A DNA stretch of 64,000 bases from Streptomyces sp. YIM 130001 (GCF_003574445.1 NZ_KZ984573.1:22458-86457), one strand, 5' to 3'; shown: positions 24,850 to 34,561, counted from the first letter of the stretch. Numbers and translations: made by a program. Notes: generated from the letters alone by a model not told the origin.

Positions 24850-27741
24850 ATGAGCGAGACGAATTCCGCCCCCACGGCCGCGCCCGCGGGCAATGCCCCC
24901 ACCGAGGTGGCAGCGCCGCACCGCTACACGGCGGCCATGGCTGCCGACATCGAGGCGCGCTGGCAGGACTTCTGGGACGCCGACGGCACGTACGAAGCAC
25001 CCAACCCCAGCGGTGACCTGGCAGGCGACGAGGCGATCGCCGAACTGCCCAAGAAGTTCATCATGGACATGTTCCCGTACCCCTCGGGTTCGGGACTGCA
25101 CGTCGGCCACCCCCTCGGGTACATCGCCACCGACGTGTTCGCCCGCTATCACCGCATGACCGGACACAACGTCCTGCACACGCTCGGCTTCGACGCCTTC
25201 GGCCTGCCGGCCGAGCAGCACGCGGTGCAGACCGGCCAGCACCCGCGGATCACCACCGAAGCAGCCATGACCAACATGACGTCGCAGCTGCGCCGACTGG
25301 GCCTGGGCCACGACAAGCGCCGCTCGTTCGCGACGATCGACCCGTCGTACTACCGCTGGACGCAGTGGATCTTCCTGCAGATCTTCAACTCCTGGTACGA
25401 CGAAGAGGCGAAGAAGGCACGCCCCATCGCCGAACTGGTCGCCCAGTTCGAGAGCGGCGAGCGTCAAACGTCCTCCACGCGCGCGTGGAGCGAGCTCACC
25501 CCGCTGGAGCGCTCCGAGGTCCTGTCGGACTACCGGCTGGCCTACGCGTCCGACGCCCCGGTCAACTGGTGCCCCGGACTGGGCACCGTCCTCGCGAACG
25601 AGGAAGTGACCGCCGACGGCCGCTCCGAGCGCGGCAACTTCCCGGTCTTCAAGTCCAAGCTCCGCCAGTGGAACATGCGCATCACGGCCTACGCGGACCG
25701 GCTGATCGACGACCTGGAGCCGCTGGCGTGGCCCGAGGCGATCAAGCTGCAGCAGCGCAACTGGATCGGCCGCAGTGAGGGCGCGCGCGTGCACTTCGCC
25801 GTGGACGGCCACGGCGGCGGAGCGAGCGAACCGATCACTGTCTTCACCACACGCCCGGACACCGTGTTCGGCGCCACCTACATGGTCCTGGCGCCCGAGC
25901 ACGGCCTGGTCGACTCGATCCTGCCCGCCGCCTGGCCCGAGGGCGTCAAGGAGGCCTGGACCGGCGGCGCCGCGAATCCGGCCGACGCCGTCGCCGCGTA
26001 CCGCAAGCAGGCGCAGAGCAAGAGCGACGTCGAGCGCCAGACCGAGCACAAGGACAAGACCGGCGTCTTCACCGGCGCCTACGCGCTGAACCCGGTCACC
26101 GGCGCCCGTATCCCGGTCTTCGTCGCCGACTACGTCCTGATGGGCTACGGCACCGGCGCGATCATGGCCGTGCCCGGACAGGACGAGCGCGACTGGGAGT
26201 TCGCGGAGGCCTTCGAACTGCCCATCGTGCGCACCGTGCAGCCGCCCGAGGGCTGGGAGGGCGAGGCGTTCACCGGTCAGGGCCCGGCGATCAACTCCGC
26301 CAACGACGGGATCTCGCTGAACGGCCTGGAGATCGACGAGGCCAAGAGCCGCATCATCGAGTGGCTGGTCGGCAAGGGGCTGGGCGAGAGCACCATCAAC
26401 TTCCGCCTGCGCGACTGGCTGTTCAGCCGTCAGCGCTACTGGGGCGAGCCCTTCCCGATCGTCTACGACCAGGACGGCGTCGCTCACGCGCTGCCCGACT
26501 CGATGCTGCCCCTGGAGCTGCCCGAGGTCGACGACTACTCGCCTCGCACCTTCGAACCGGACGACGCCGACACTCAGCCCGAGACGCCGCTGTCGCGCAA
26601 CGCGGACTGGGTCGACGTCACCCTGGACCTGGGCGACGGACCCCAGCAATATCGCCGCGAGACCAACACCATGCCGAACTGGGCCGGTTCGTGCTGGTAC
26701 GAACTGCGCTATCTGGACCCGCACAACAGCGAGCAACTGGTCGCCCCCGACATCGAGCGCTACTGGATGGGGCCGCGCGAGGGGCAGCCGCACGGCGGCG
26801 TCGACCTGTATGTGGGCGGTCAGGAGCACGCCGTCCTGCACCTGCTGTACGCCCGCTTCTGGTCCAAGGTGCTGTTCGACCTGGGGCACATCGCGTCGTC
26901 CGAGCCGTTCCACAAGCTGTACAACCAGGGCATGATCCAGGCCTATGTGTACCGCGACAGCCGCGGATTCCCGGTGCCGGCCGCCGAGGTCGAGGAGCGG
27001 GACGGCAAGTACTTCTTCGCCGGCGAGCAGGTCAAGCGCGAGCTGGGCAAGATGGGCAAGTCCCTGAAGAACGCGGTCACTCCGGACGAGATCTGCGCGG
27101 AGTACGGCGCCGACACGCTGCGCCTGTACGAGATGGCGATGGGCCCCCTGGACGTCTCGCGCCCGTGGGACACGCGCGCGGTGGTGGGTCAGTACCGGCT
27201 GCTGCAGCGCCTGTGGCGCAACGTCGTGGACGAGGCCTCCGGCGAGGTGACCGTCTCGGACGCCGAACCCGGCGAGGACACGCTGCGTGCCCTGCACAAG
27301 GCCATCGACGGCGTGCGCCAGGACCTGGCCGGTCTGCGGTTCAACACCGCCATCGCCAAGATCACCGAGCTGAACAACCACCTGACCAAGGCGGGCGGCG
27401 CCGTACCGCGTCCGGTCGCCGAGGGCCTGGTCCTGATGGTCGCGCCGCTCGCCCCGCACATCGCCGAGGAGCTGTGGCGCAAGCTCGGCCACACGACGTC
27501 CGTCGTGCACGCGGACTTCCCCGTCGCCGACCCGCAGTACGCGGTGGACGAGGCGGTGACCTGCGTCGTCCAGATCAAGGGCAAGGTCAAGGCGCGCCTG
27601 GAGGTGTCGCCGTCGATCTCCGGCGAGGAACTGGAGCGGATCGCCCTCGGTGACGAGAAGGTGGTCGCCGCACTGGACGGCGCCGGGATCCGGAAGGTCA
27701 TCGTCCGGGAACCCAAGCTGGTGAACATCGTGACGACCTGA
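24850..27741 (+). CDS. leuS: Leucyl-tRNA synthetase
   Basis: Charges tRNA-Leu; class Ia synthetase. 963 residues, as in Streptomyces. HIGH motif in PYPSGSGLHVGHPLGY (HVGH, about 84), CP1 editing domain with the threonine-rich TTRPDTVFGATYMVLAPEH (about 337) and GTGAIMAVPGQDERD. DWLFSRQRYWGEPFP and the zinc-like/leucine-specific region come next, then KMGKSLKN (KMSKS, about 737) and the anticodon-binding domain. A start-site AAGGA lies 6 nt before ATG 24850. An extra segment near 200-215 is encoded by the CTCCACGCGCGCGTGGAG palindrome. Expression should follow the attenuator upstream. Confidence 0.98.
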   Translation: MSETNSAPTAAPAGNAPTEVAAPHRYTAAMAADIEARWQDFWDADGTYEAPNPSGDLAGDEAIAELPKKFIMDMFPYPSGSGLHVGHPLGYIATDVFARYHRMTGHNVLHTLGFDAFGLPAEQHAVQTGQHPRITTEAAMTNMTSQLRRLGLGHDKRRSFATIDPSYYRWTQWIFLQIFNSWYDEEAKKARPIAELVAQFESGERQTSSTRAWSELTPLERSEVLSDYRLAYASDAPVNWCPGLGTVLANEEVTADGRSERGNFPVFKSKLRQWNMRITAYADRLIDDLEPLAWPEAIKLQQRNWIGRSEGARVHFAVDGHGGGASEPITVFTTRPDTVFGATYMVLAPEHGLVDSILPAAWPEGVKEAWTGGAANPADAVAAYRKQAQSKSDVERQTEHKDKTGVFTGAYALNPVTGARIPVFVADYVLMGYGTGAIMAVPGQDERDWEFAEAFELPIVRTVQPPEGWEGEAFTGQGPAINSANDGISLNGLEIDEAKSRIIEWLVGKGLGESTINFRLRDWLFSRQRYWGEPFPIVYDQDGVAHALPDSMLPLELPEVDDYSPRTFEPDDADTQPETPLSRNADWVDVTLDLGDGPQQYRRETNTMPNWAGSCWYELRYLDPHNSEQLVAPDIERYWMGPREGQPHGGVDLYVGGQEHAVLHLLYARFWSKVLFDLGHIASSEPFHKLYNQGMIQAYVYRDSRGFPVPAAEVEERDGKYFFAGEQVKRELGKMGKSLKNAVTPDEICAEYGADTLRLYEMAMGPLDVSRPWDTRAVVGQYRLLQRLWRNVVDEASGEVTVSDAEPGEDTLRALHKAIDGVRQDLAGLRFNTAIAKITELNNHLTKAGGAVPRPVAEGLVLMVAPLAPHIAEELWRKLGHTTSVVHADFPVADPQYAVDEAVTCVVQIKGKVKARLEVSPSISGEELERIALGDEKVVAALDGAGIRKVIVREPKLVNIVTT

Positions 27742-27753
27742 GGGTTTTCCCTT

Positions 27754-27797
27754 ACGGGCAGGTTGGGGGTTCTGCGGAACCTTCTGCCTGCCCGTTT
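27754..27797 (+). terminator. Terminator after leuS
   Basis: ACGGGCAGG (27754-27762) pairs with CCTGCCCGT (27787-27795) around an inner hairpin GGTTC/GAACC (27768-27781), followed by a short T-run. Confidence 0.8.
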
Positions 27798-27926
27798 GCG
27801 TTTACGGTGGGAGTACGCCCGGGCAGCATCCGGCCCGGGAGCGCCGGAGCGTGGCATCGTGCGCCACGGGCCGGGGCGATGCGCACGAACCGGACACCCG
27901 GCCGGATACAGGAAGAGGGGCCCTCC

Positions 27927-28742
27927 ATGGACGCGGGCGAGGTGATTCTGACCGTCGTGGCGCTGATCATGGTGCTGCTTTTCACGCTGGGCGTCGTGGT
28001 GACGGTCAAGGCCGTCAGAGCGGCCAAGCGCAGCGTGGACCGCACGGTGCACCAGGCTCGGCGGACGTTCGAGGACACCAGCCTGCGGGCGAAGTCGCTG
28101 GCGCAGCCCGGCCCTCAGGGCGAGGCGGCGCAGTTGCGGCTGAAGCTGCGTACCTCCATGCGAGCCACGCAGGACGCCCTCGAGGCCGGAGTCGGCGAGG
28201 ACGCCTCTCTCCAGGAATCCCTCGTCCTCTTCGAGCGGCTCAGCCGGCACGGTCACGAGCTGGAGGCCGAACTCCAGCGCGTCCAGCGCGACCCGGACCG
28301 CACCCGCCTCGCCGCGCACATCCCCGAACTCACCGAGCGCACCGACCGGATCACCGAGGCGGCCGACTCGTTGCGCTGGGCGGCGCACGACCGTGCCAGC
28401 AGGTTCGCCCACGACGAGCTGGCCCGCCTCGACGAGGAGATCCGGATGGAGTCCGGGGCCCTGCGGCACTGGACCGCGGCCGAGCCCGCGGAGGGGCAGC
28501 CGGGGGCGGCGTCGGCCGCGCCCGGGTCCACGTCCAGCCCTACGCCTCCACCCGTCTCGTGGCCGGAACCCACGCTGGTCGACGGGCCCGGCACCGCGGA
28601 GCAGAGCTGGCCGCAGCCGACTGCGGCCGAACAGGCGGCCCAGCAGGCGGCCGAGGGCGAGGAGCCCAAGGCCATCGCGCCGAGCCGGCCGCCCGTGCAG
28701 TACCCGTGGCAGAAGAGCCCTCGGCCGGAGAGCACGACCTGA
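27927..28742 (+). CDS. One-pass membrane protein with coiled-coil cytosolic domain
   Basis: 271 residues. N-terminal helix EVILTVVALIMVLLFTLGVVVTVKAV (about 4-30) is followed by a basic patch, so the rest is cytosolic. Residues 60-180 are charged and helix-forming (LRTSMRATQDALEAG, RHGHELEAELQRVQRD), then a Pro/Ala-rich tail with YPWQKSP. A purine-rich GGAAGAGGGG site precedes ATG 27927. Found next to degV in Streptomyces; the function is unknown. Confidence 0.75.
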   Translation: MDAGEVILTVVALIMVLLFTLGVVVTVKAVRAAKRSVDRTVHQARRTFEDTSLRAKSLAQPGPQGEAAQLRLKLRTSMRATQDALEAGVGEDASLQESLVLFERLSRHGHELEAELQRVQRDPDRTRLAAHIPELTERTDRITEAADSLRWAAHDRASRFAHDELARLDEEIRMESGALRHWTAAEPAEGQPGAASAAPGSTSSPTPPPVSWPEPTLVDGPGTAEQSWPQPTAAEQAAQQAAEGEEPKAIAPSRPPVQYPWQKSPRPESTT

Positions 28743-28909
28743 TACGTCCTGCACGCTGCGACAGCGCCGCGCCGGCCCTGGTCGGGCAGAAGGCGTGAAG
28801 GTCGCGGTGACGGCGGATGAATTCAGGTTGGTCGGGCAGCAGCGCCCGAGTGCCGAGGAGAACAGGGCCGGGCTGCCGCCATGCGGACCCGGCGGGTAAT
28901 GTCCAGCTC

Positions 28910-29755
28910 ATGTCCCGCCATGTCGCGATCGTCACGGATTCAACGGCCTACCTGCCGCAACGGGCGACTGAGCAGCACGGCATCCACTCCGTCCCGCTGA
29001 CCGTCGTACTCGGGGACCGGGCGCTGGAGGAAGGCACCGAGATCTCGGCGCGTTCCCTCGCACTCGCCCTGCAGAAACGGCAGCCGGTGACGACTTCGCG
29101 CCCGGGACCGGAGACGTTCGCCGAGACCTACCGGGCGGCGGCTCGCGACGGCGCCACGGCCATCGTGTCGCTCCATCTGTCCTCGGAGTTCTCCGGGACC
29201 TACGACGCGGCGGTCCTCGCGGCGAAGGCCGCGCCGATTCCGGTGCGGGTGGTCGACACCGGGATGGTCGCGATGGCACTCGGGTTCTGCGCCCTGTCCG
29301 CGGCGGAGACCGCCGAAGCGGGCGGGAGCGTGGACGAGGCGGTCGCGGCCGCGGAGAAGCGAGCCGCGTCGACCTCCGCCTATTTCTATGTCGACACTCT
29401 CGACTACCTGCGCCGCGGCGGCAGGATCGGCGCCGCCCAGGCGCTGCTGGGTTCGGCGCTTGCCGTGAAGCCGCTGCTGCAGCTCGACGGCGGACGGATC
29501 GAACTGCTCGAGAAGGTACGCACAGCTTCCCGCGCCATCGCCCGCCTCGAGGAGATGGTCGTCGAACGGGCCGGTGCCGTGTCCGTCGACATCGCCGTGC
29601 ACCATCTTGCCGCGCCCGAGCGGGCCGACGCTCTGGCCGAGCGCCTGCGGGACAAGATGCCGGGTCTCGCCGAGCTCCACGTCAGCGAGGTGGGTGCGGT
29701 GATCGGCGCACACACCGGGCCGGGGTTGCTCGGTGCGGTGGTCTCGCCGCGCTGA
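28910..29755 (+). CDS. DegV family fatty-acid-binding protein
   Basis: 281 residues. DegV/FakB proteins hold a fatty acid for kinase FakA. Motifs: VAIVTDSTAYLP (DST), TSRPGPETF (TSQPS-like), SLHLSSEFSGTYDAA and VDTLDYLRRGGRIG (VDTL.YL..GGRI). ATG 28910 lies 7 nt after TAATGT (28897-28902), so the transcript may be leaderless; the longer in-frame reading from 28817 crosses this promoter. It is upstream of comEA, as in other Streptomyces. Confidence 0.93.
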   Translation: MSRHVAIVTDSTAYLPQRATEQHGIHSVPLTVVLGDRALEEGTEISARSLALALQKRQPVTTSRPGPETFAETYRAAARDGATAIVSLHLSSEFSGTYDAAVLAAKAAPIPVRVVDTGMVAMALGFCALSAAETAEAGGSVDEAVAAAEKRAASTSAYFYVDTLDYLRRGGRIGAAQALLGSALAVKPLLQLDGGRIELLEKVRTASRAIARLEEMVVERAGAVSVDIAVHHLAAPERADALAERLRDKMPGLAELHVSEVGAVIGAHTGPGLLGAVVSPR

Positions 29756-29807
29756 TCGTCCGGCCGACGCTGCGCGCGGCCGGAATTCACTCGACAGGGT
29801 GGCGGAG

Positions 29808-29834
29808 TTATCCACAACTGCCGAGTAATCCACG
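29808..29834. promoter_or_regulatory. DnaA-box-like pair upstream of comEA
   Basis: TTATCCACA (29808-29816) equals the classical DnaA box; TAATCCACG (29826-29834) is a weaker match, 18 bp start to start. They sit about 50-80 bp before the comEA start. Confidence 0.4.
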
Positions 29835-29885
29835 GAAATTGAGCAAGATCAGCAAGCTGTGCTCGAGGCGTCTAGCTTCGCCCGC

Positions 29886-31802
29886 ATGGCGATTCGATCT
29901 TCTACTCGTTCCTCTGTCCCTTCATCCGAGCGGCCCGCTCCGCGGTCCTCCGCACGGCCTCTTGCGCGATCCTCGGGCCGGTCCTTGGCGGCGGGCCGTG
30001 AGGCGGGAGGCGGCGCGGGGTCGGACGGGCCGGCCGAGCACCGGAATCACTGGCTGCGGGACCGTACACGGCACCGCCGGTCTGTGGACCGGGAGACCGT
30101 ACGCCTGCGCGCGGAGGCTCTGTTCGACCAGGCGCCGCGCGGGCCCGCGGGCGATGGGGCGGGTCGAGTCAGCGGGTCGGATCAGGGCGACCGGTCGCGT
30201 ACGGGGCGGACGGAGGAGCCGGGGCGGCCGCAGGTCAGGGTGCGGCCGCTGTGGGCTGCGGACGTGGATCTTCAGAGTGTGCGCGGTGACGGTACGCGGA
30301 GTGGCTCGGCGGGAGGCGGACGAGGAGAGCGGATGCGGCCGGGGGAGCCGGGGCCCGACGGTGGGGCCACCGATGTCCGGAGGGGCCGGCGGCCCTCGTG
30401 GGCGTACGCGGTGTCGGTTCGGGGTGGTGCTGCGCCGTCGCCCTCACAGGCTCGGGTGGCGCGGGGAGACGGCCCGGGCGAGGCAGAATCCTCCGCCGGG
30501 GCCGGTCGGTTGGCCGATGCGGGCACGGTCAAACTCCGGGCGGGCAGGCGGCGCCGTCCGGCGGCTGACGGGGCGCGTGGAGAACGTCGTACGGCAGCGG
30601 CGGACGGCGGCCCGGCCGGCGCGGGGAGCCGCCCGAGGGCGGTTGCGCGGCCGGACCTCGAGGCCCTGCGGCAACGGGCGTTGGAAGGTGGAGGCCCCCC
30701 GAGCGGAGTTCGTGGCGACGGGGATGTGCGCTCGAACGACACCGTTCGGCTTCGACCGCGACGGCTGAAGGCTGGTGCGGCGGTGGACCTGGGGGTGAGC
30801 CGGAGCCGGGTGGAGGGCGTGGGGCCGCACGGCACGTTGGCCATGTCTCGGGGGGTGCGGCGGCCGGGGGAGCGGGTGGGTCCGGACGAGGCGCGGGCTG
30901 CTTCGGGACGCGCACCAGCTTCGGGACACGCACCCGACCGCCCGTGGTCCGCCGTGCCGGAGCGTCGTCGTCTGCCCGCGCGCGAGCCTCGGTCGGTCAC
31001 ATCCGAGCCAGGGGCGATGGCGCCCGGTCGGCCACCGGTGCCGACCTCGCAGGCCGCGGGCCCGGAGGTGGATCCGGGGTTGGCGCCGGAACCGCGCGGC
31101 GCGCGTGGGAGGCGGGTGGCTGCCGCCCGTGAACGGCTGCCGCTCTGGCTGCAGTTGAGGTGCGGATTCGATCGACGCAGCCTCCTGGCGTTGGGTGTGG
31201 TGCTGATCGCTGTGCTGGCGTTCGGGATCCATCACTTCTGGACCGGCCGGCCGGAGGCCGTACATCCGCCGGAAGCCGTCGGAGGCCGGGCGGGCGACGA
31301 CGCGAAGTCGTCCGCGGTCGGTGTGCGAGGAGGTGGACCGGCGTCGACGAGGGGCGCTGCCACACCGGGTGGCCGGGTGGTCGTGGACGTCGGGGGCAAG
31401 GTCCGCAAGCCCGGAGTCCGGCGCCTCCCGCAGGGGTCGCGCGTGGAGGACGCGTTGCGGGCCGCTGGAGGTGTACGCAAAGGCGCGGACACAACAGGAC
31501 TCAACCGCGCGCGGGTTCTGGTCGACGGGGAGCAGGTGATCGTGGGCGCACCGCCGAACGCGGCTCCGACCGCCCCCGGTTCGGGTGGCTCCCCGGGCGT
31601 GCAGCCGGGTGGCGTCGTCAGCCTCAATTCGGCGACTCCCGAGCAACTGGAGACACTGCCCGGCGTCGGTCCGGTCCTGGCCCAGCACATCGTCGCGTAC
31701 CGGACCGAGCACGGGGGCTTCCGCTCCGTGGACGAACTCCGCGAGGTGAACGGCATCGGGGAACGGCGCTTCGAGGACATGCGCGATGCGGTCGGGCCGT
31801 GA
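29886..31802 (+). CDS. comEA: ComEA-like helix-hairpin-helix DNA-binding protein with long N-terminal extension
   Basis: 638 residues. The C-terminal 200 are a standard ComEA: transmembrane helix RSLLALGVVLIAVLAFGIHHF (about 437-457), SLBB domain (VVVDVGGKVRKPGVRRLPQGSRVEDALRAAGG in blocks), then a double HhH (SLNSATPEQLETLPGVGPVLAQHI, VDELREVNGIGERRFEDMRDAVGP). The N-terminal 430 residues are Arg/Gly/Pro/Ala-rich low complexity. ATG 29886 lies 7 nt after TAGCTT (29873-29878), a leaderless pattern. It overlaps comEC by 4 bp. In competent bacteria ComEA binds incoming DNA; its role in Streptomyces is unclear. Confidence 0.88.
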   Translation: MAIRSSTRSSVPSSERPAPRSSARPLARSSGRSLAAGREAGGGAGSDGPAEHRNHWLRDRTRHRRSVDRETVRLRAEALFDQAPRGPAGDGAGRVSGSDQGDRSRTGRTEEPGRPQVRVRPLWAADVDLQSVRGDGTRSGSAGGGRGERMRPGEPGPDGGATDVRRGRRPSWAYAVSVRGGAAPSPSQARVARGDGPGEAESSAGAGRLADAGTVKLRAGRRRRPAADGARGERRTAAADGGPAGAGSRPRAVARPDLEALRQRALEGGGPPSGVRGDGDVRSNDTVRLRPRRLKAGAAVDLGVSRSRVEGVGPHGTLAMSRGVRRPGERVGPDEARAASGRAPASGHAPDRPWSAVPERRRLPAREPRSVTSEPGAMAPGRPPVPTSQAAGPEVDPGLAPEPRGARGRRVAAARERLPLWLQLRCGFDRRSLLALGVVLIAVLAFGIHHFWTGRPEAVHPPEAVGGRAGDDAKSSAVGVRGGGPASTRGAATPGGRVVVDVGGKVRKPGVRRLPQGSRVEDALRAAGGVRKGADTTGLNRARVLVDGEQVIVGAPPNAAPTAPGSGGSPGVQPGGVVSLNSATPEQLETLPGVGPVLAQHIVAYRTEHGGFRSVDELREVNGIGERRFEDMRDAVGP

Positions 31803-34561
31803 ACCGGACCGACGCGGACCGGTCTGCTGTGCAAAGGGCGTGGGTGCCTACCGCGGCCCTGCGCCGGGACGGTTCGATGGGTCCGGGAGGGGAGGGGCCG
31901 ACGGATCTTCGACTCGTCCCGCCCGCGGCGGCGGCCTGGGCAACGGCCGCGATCACCGTCGGTACCTCCACCGCCTGGGCGGCGGTGGTGGGGGCGGTCG
32001 CTCTCGCCGCGGCTGTGCTCCTTGCGGCGGTCTCCCTGCTTCGGCGCCGCGCCCGATCCGAAAGTGCCGAACACCGACCGGGGCACCTCAGCCCCGCGCC
32101 GCGCCGCGCGCCGAATCTCCGGACCGCGACTGTGGTCGCCGTGCTGCTCGGCACGGCCGCGGCCGGAGCGTCCGCCGCGTTGCATCGGGCGGAGGTGGAA
32201 CAGGGGCCGCTGCCGGATCTGGCGAGCCGGTACGCCACGGTGACCGCGGAGTTGGAGGTCGTGGCGGACCCGCGCCGGAGCAGGCCGCGGACTCCGGGAC
32301 CGGGGGCGTTGCCGCCGAGCGTTCTCGTCGAGGCCGAAGTCACCAGGCTCACCGGCCCGGACGGCAGCGTGACGGCGACCCGCACCCCGGTCCTGGTCGT
32401 CGTCCGGGGCGAGCCCACGGCAGCGGACTCGCCGGCTGCGGCACGGAAGGCTCCGAGCACCGCTCCGGATGCGCAGGCCGCGGCACCGCACGCCCGGAGT
32501 TCGCCGTCCTGGACCGACCTGCTGCCCTCGACTCGTCTGCGAGTGCGTGCCGGGACGGCTCCGCCCTTCACCGGCAGCGAGCGTTCCGCCGCGGTGCTGC
32601 GTGTGTCCGGCGAGGAGCCGCCGATCGTCGTCGGTGAGCCGAGTGGGGTGCAGCGACTGGCCGGACGCCTGCGGGCCGGCCTGAAGGAAGCGACCGACGG
32701 TCTGCCGGCAGACGCGCGGGCGCTGCTGCCCGGTCTTGTCGTCGGGGACACCTCGCGGCTCCCGCCGGATCTCGACGCCGCTTTCCGGGCGACGGATCTC
32801 ACGCATCTGCTGGCTGTCTCGGGAAGCAACCTGACCATCGTGCTGGTGCTGCTCATCGGCCCGCCGGGTCTCGCGATGCGGGCCGAGCGGCGCGGAATTG
32901 CGGCACGTGTCGGATTGTCCCTGCGGACGACGGCGCTGCTCGGCGGGGCACTCACGATCGGCTTCGTGATCGTGTGCAGACCGGATCCGAGTGTGGTCAG
33001 AGCGGCCGCATGCGGGGCGGTCGTACTGCTGGCGATCGCCACGGGGCGCCGTCGCGCGCTGCTGCCGGCACTGGCCGCGGTCGTGCTCGTCCTGGTGCTC
33101 TACGACCCGTGGTTGTCGCGGAGCTACGGATTCCTGCTCTCCGTTTTGGCCACGGGTGCCCTGCTCACGCTGGCGCCGCGGTGGGCTGCGGCGTTGCGCA
33201 GGCGCGGCGTGCCGGCGCGCCTGGCCGAGGCGTTGGCGGCGGCGACGGCCGCGCAGGCGGTCTGCGCTCCGGTGGTGGCGGTGCTGGCCGCGCGGGTGAG
33301 CCTGGTGGCCGTGCCGTGCAATCTGCTGGCCGAATTGGCCGTCGCGCCCGCCACGGTGCTCGGATTCGCTGCCCTCGCGGCCGCGCCCCTGGTGATGCCG
33401 GTGGCGAAGGGCCTTGCCTGGTGCGCGAGTTGGCCGGTCGGCTGGATCGCGGAGGTGGCGCGTACCGGTGCGGCGCTGCCCGGGGCGGAGGTGGACTGGC
33501 CGGGTGGCTGGCGGGGCGGGCTGCTGCTCGCCGTGGGCACGGTGCTGGTCCTGTGGGTGGGCCGGAGGCTGCTGCGACATCCCGCGCTGGTCCTGGTCTG
33601 TGTGCTGCTGCTGGCGTTGACAGTGGTCCGGCCGCCGCCGCTCTCCCGGATCATCGCGGGATGGCCGCCGCCCGGCTGGCGGTTCGTGATGTGTGACGTC
33701 GGCCAGGGCGATGCGACCGTGCTGCGGGCCGGGACCGGGACGGCCGTGGTGGTGGACGCGGGCCCGGATCCGCTGCTCGTCGACCGTTGTCTGCGCACGC
33801 TGGGCATCACGCGGATCCCGATGGTGCTGCTCACCCATTTCCACGCCGACCACGTGGCGGGCCTGCCCGGGGTGCTGCGTGGTCGCGAGGTGGGGGTGAT
33901 CCAGACGACGGGACTGCGCGAGCCGGCCGGTCAGGCGGCGTTCGTACGCCGCCGTGCAGCCGAGTTCCGGGTCCCGGTGAGCGAGGCCGTGGCGGGCGAG
34001 CGGCGTCGTACCGGCGAGCTGAGCTGGGAGGTGCTCTGGACCGGATCCGGACTCGGAACGCCACATGATCATGTGGACGCCGTCGGCTCGGGGGGTGATG
34101 TTCCCGGCGGCTCGGGGAGCGCTACGTCCGACGCATCGGGAGGCGGCTCGGACGGCGAATCCGGCAGTGGGGCGAACGATGCCAGTGTCACGCTGCTCGC
34201 CCGGATCGCGGGAGTGACGCTCTTCCTGCCCGGCGATCTCGAACCACCTGCGCAGCGTGCCCTGTTGAGGTCGCAGCCGGGCCTGCCGAGGGCCGATGTC
34301 CTCAAAGTCGCCCACCACGGCTCGGCCCATCAGGATCCCGGGCTCCTGGCCAGGGTGAGTCCGCGTCTCGCCCTGATCAGTTGCGGTGCGGACAACAGTT
34401 ATGGACATCCGGCGCCCCGTACGTTGTCCGTTCTCCGAGAGTCGGGCGCGGCCGTCCTGCGCACGGATCGCGATGGCGCGGTGGCGGTTACGGGGGAGGG
34501 GGACGAGCTGCAGGCGCTTCACGAGGGGAGCGGAGCGGCGGGGGAGGTGCAGCGTTCTTGA
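31799..34561 (+). CDS. comEC: ComEC/Rec2 family DNA channel protein
   Basis: 920 residues. The N-terminal part has membrane helices and an OB-like outer loop. The competence domain holds many helices (LTHLLAVSGSNLTIVLVLLIGPPGL). The C-terminal metallo-beta-lactamase domain begins MCDVGQGDATVLR (about 640), with HFHADHVAGL (zinc motif HxHxDH), GDLE and KVAHHGSAH. The GTG start overlaps comEA by 4 bp; RBS-like GGGGAACGG lies upstream. In transformable bacteria it passes single-stranded DNA across the membrane; the enzymatic domain is thought to degrade one strand. Confidence 0.92.
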   Translation: MNRTDADRSAVQRAWVPTAALRRDGSMGPGGEGPTDLRLVPPAAAAWATAAITVGTSTAWAAVVGAVALAAAVLLAAVSLLRRRARSESAEHRPGHLSPAPRRAPNLRTATVVAVLLGTAAAGASAALHRAEVEQGPLPDLASRYATVTAELEVVADPRRSRPRTPGPGALPPSVLVEAEVTRLTGPDGSVTATRTPVLVVVRGEPTAADSPAAARKAPSTAPDAQAAAPHARSSPSWTDLLPSTRLRVRAGTAPPFTGSERSAAVLRVSGEEPPIVVGEPSGVQRLAGRLRAGLKEATDGLPADARALLPGLVVGDTSRLPPDLDAAFRATDLTHLLAVSGSNLTIVLVLLIGPPGLAMRAERRGIAARVGLSLRTTALLGGALTIGFVIVCRPDPSVVRAAACGAVVLLAIATGRRRALLPALAAVVLVLVLYDPWLSRSYGFLLSVLATGALLTLAPRWAAALRRRGVPARLAEALAAATAAQAVCAPVVAVLAARVSLVAVPCNLLAELAVAPATVLGFAALAAAPLVMPVAKGLAWCASWPVGWIAEVARTGAALPGAEVDWPGGWRGGLLLAVGTVLVLWVGRRLLRHPALVLVCVLLLALTVVRPPPLSRIIAGWPPPGWRFVMCDVGQGDATVLRAGTGTAVVVDAGPDPLLVDRCLRTLGITRIPMVLLTHFHADHVAGLPGVLRGREVGVIQTTGLREPAGQAAFVRRRAAEFRVPVSEAVAGERRRTGELSWEVLWTGSGLGTPHDHVDAVGSGGDVPGGSGSATSDASGGGSDGESGSGANDASVTLLARIAGVTLFLPGDLEPPAQRALLRSQPGLPRADVLKVAHHGSAHQDPGLLARVSPRLALISCGADNSYGHPAPRTLSVLRESGAAVLRTDRDGAVAVTGEGDELQALHEGSGAAGEVQRS

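Noticed and set aside
24841..27510. Minus-strand 889-codon frame over leuS
   Set aside because: Antisense shadow of leuS with no recognisable domain.
29808..29834. Origin of replication
   Set aside because: Only two DnaA-like boxes, no dnaA or dnaN nearby; oriC normally carries many boxes.
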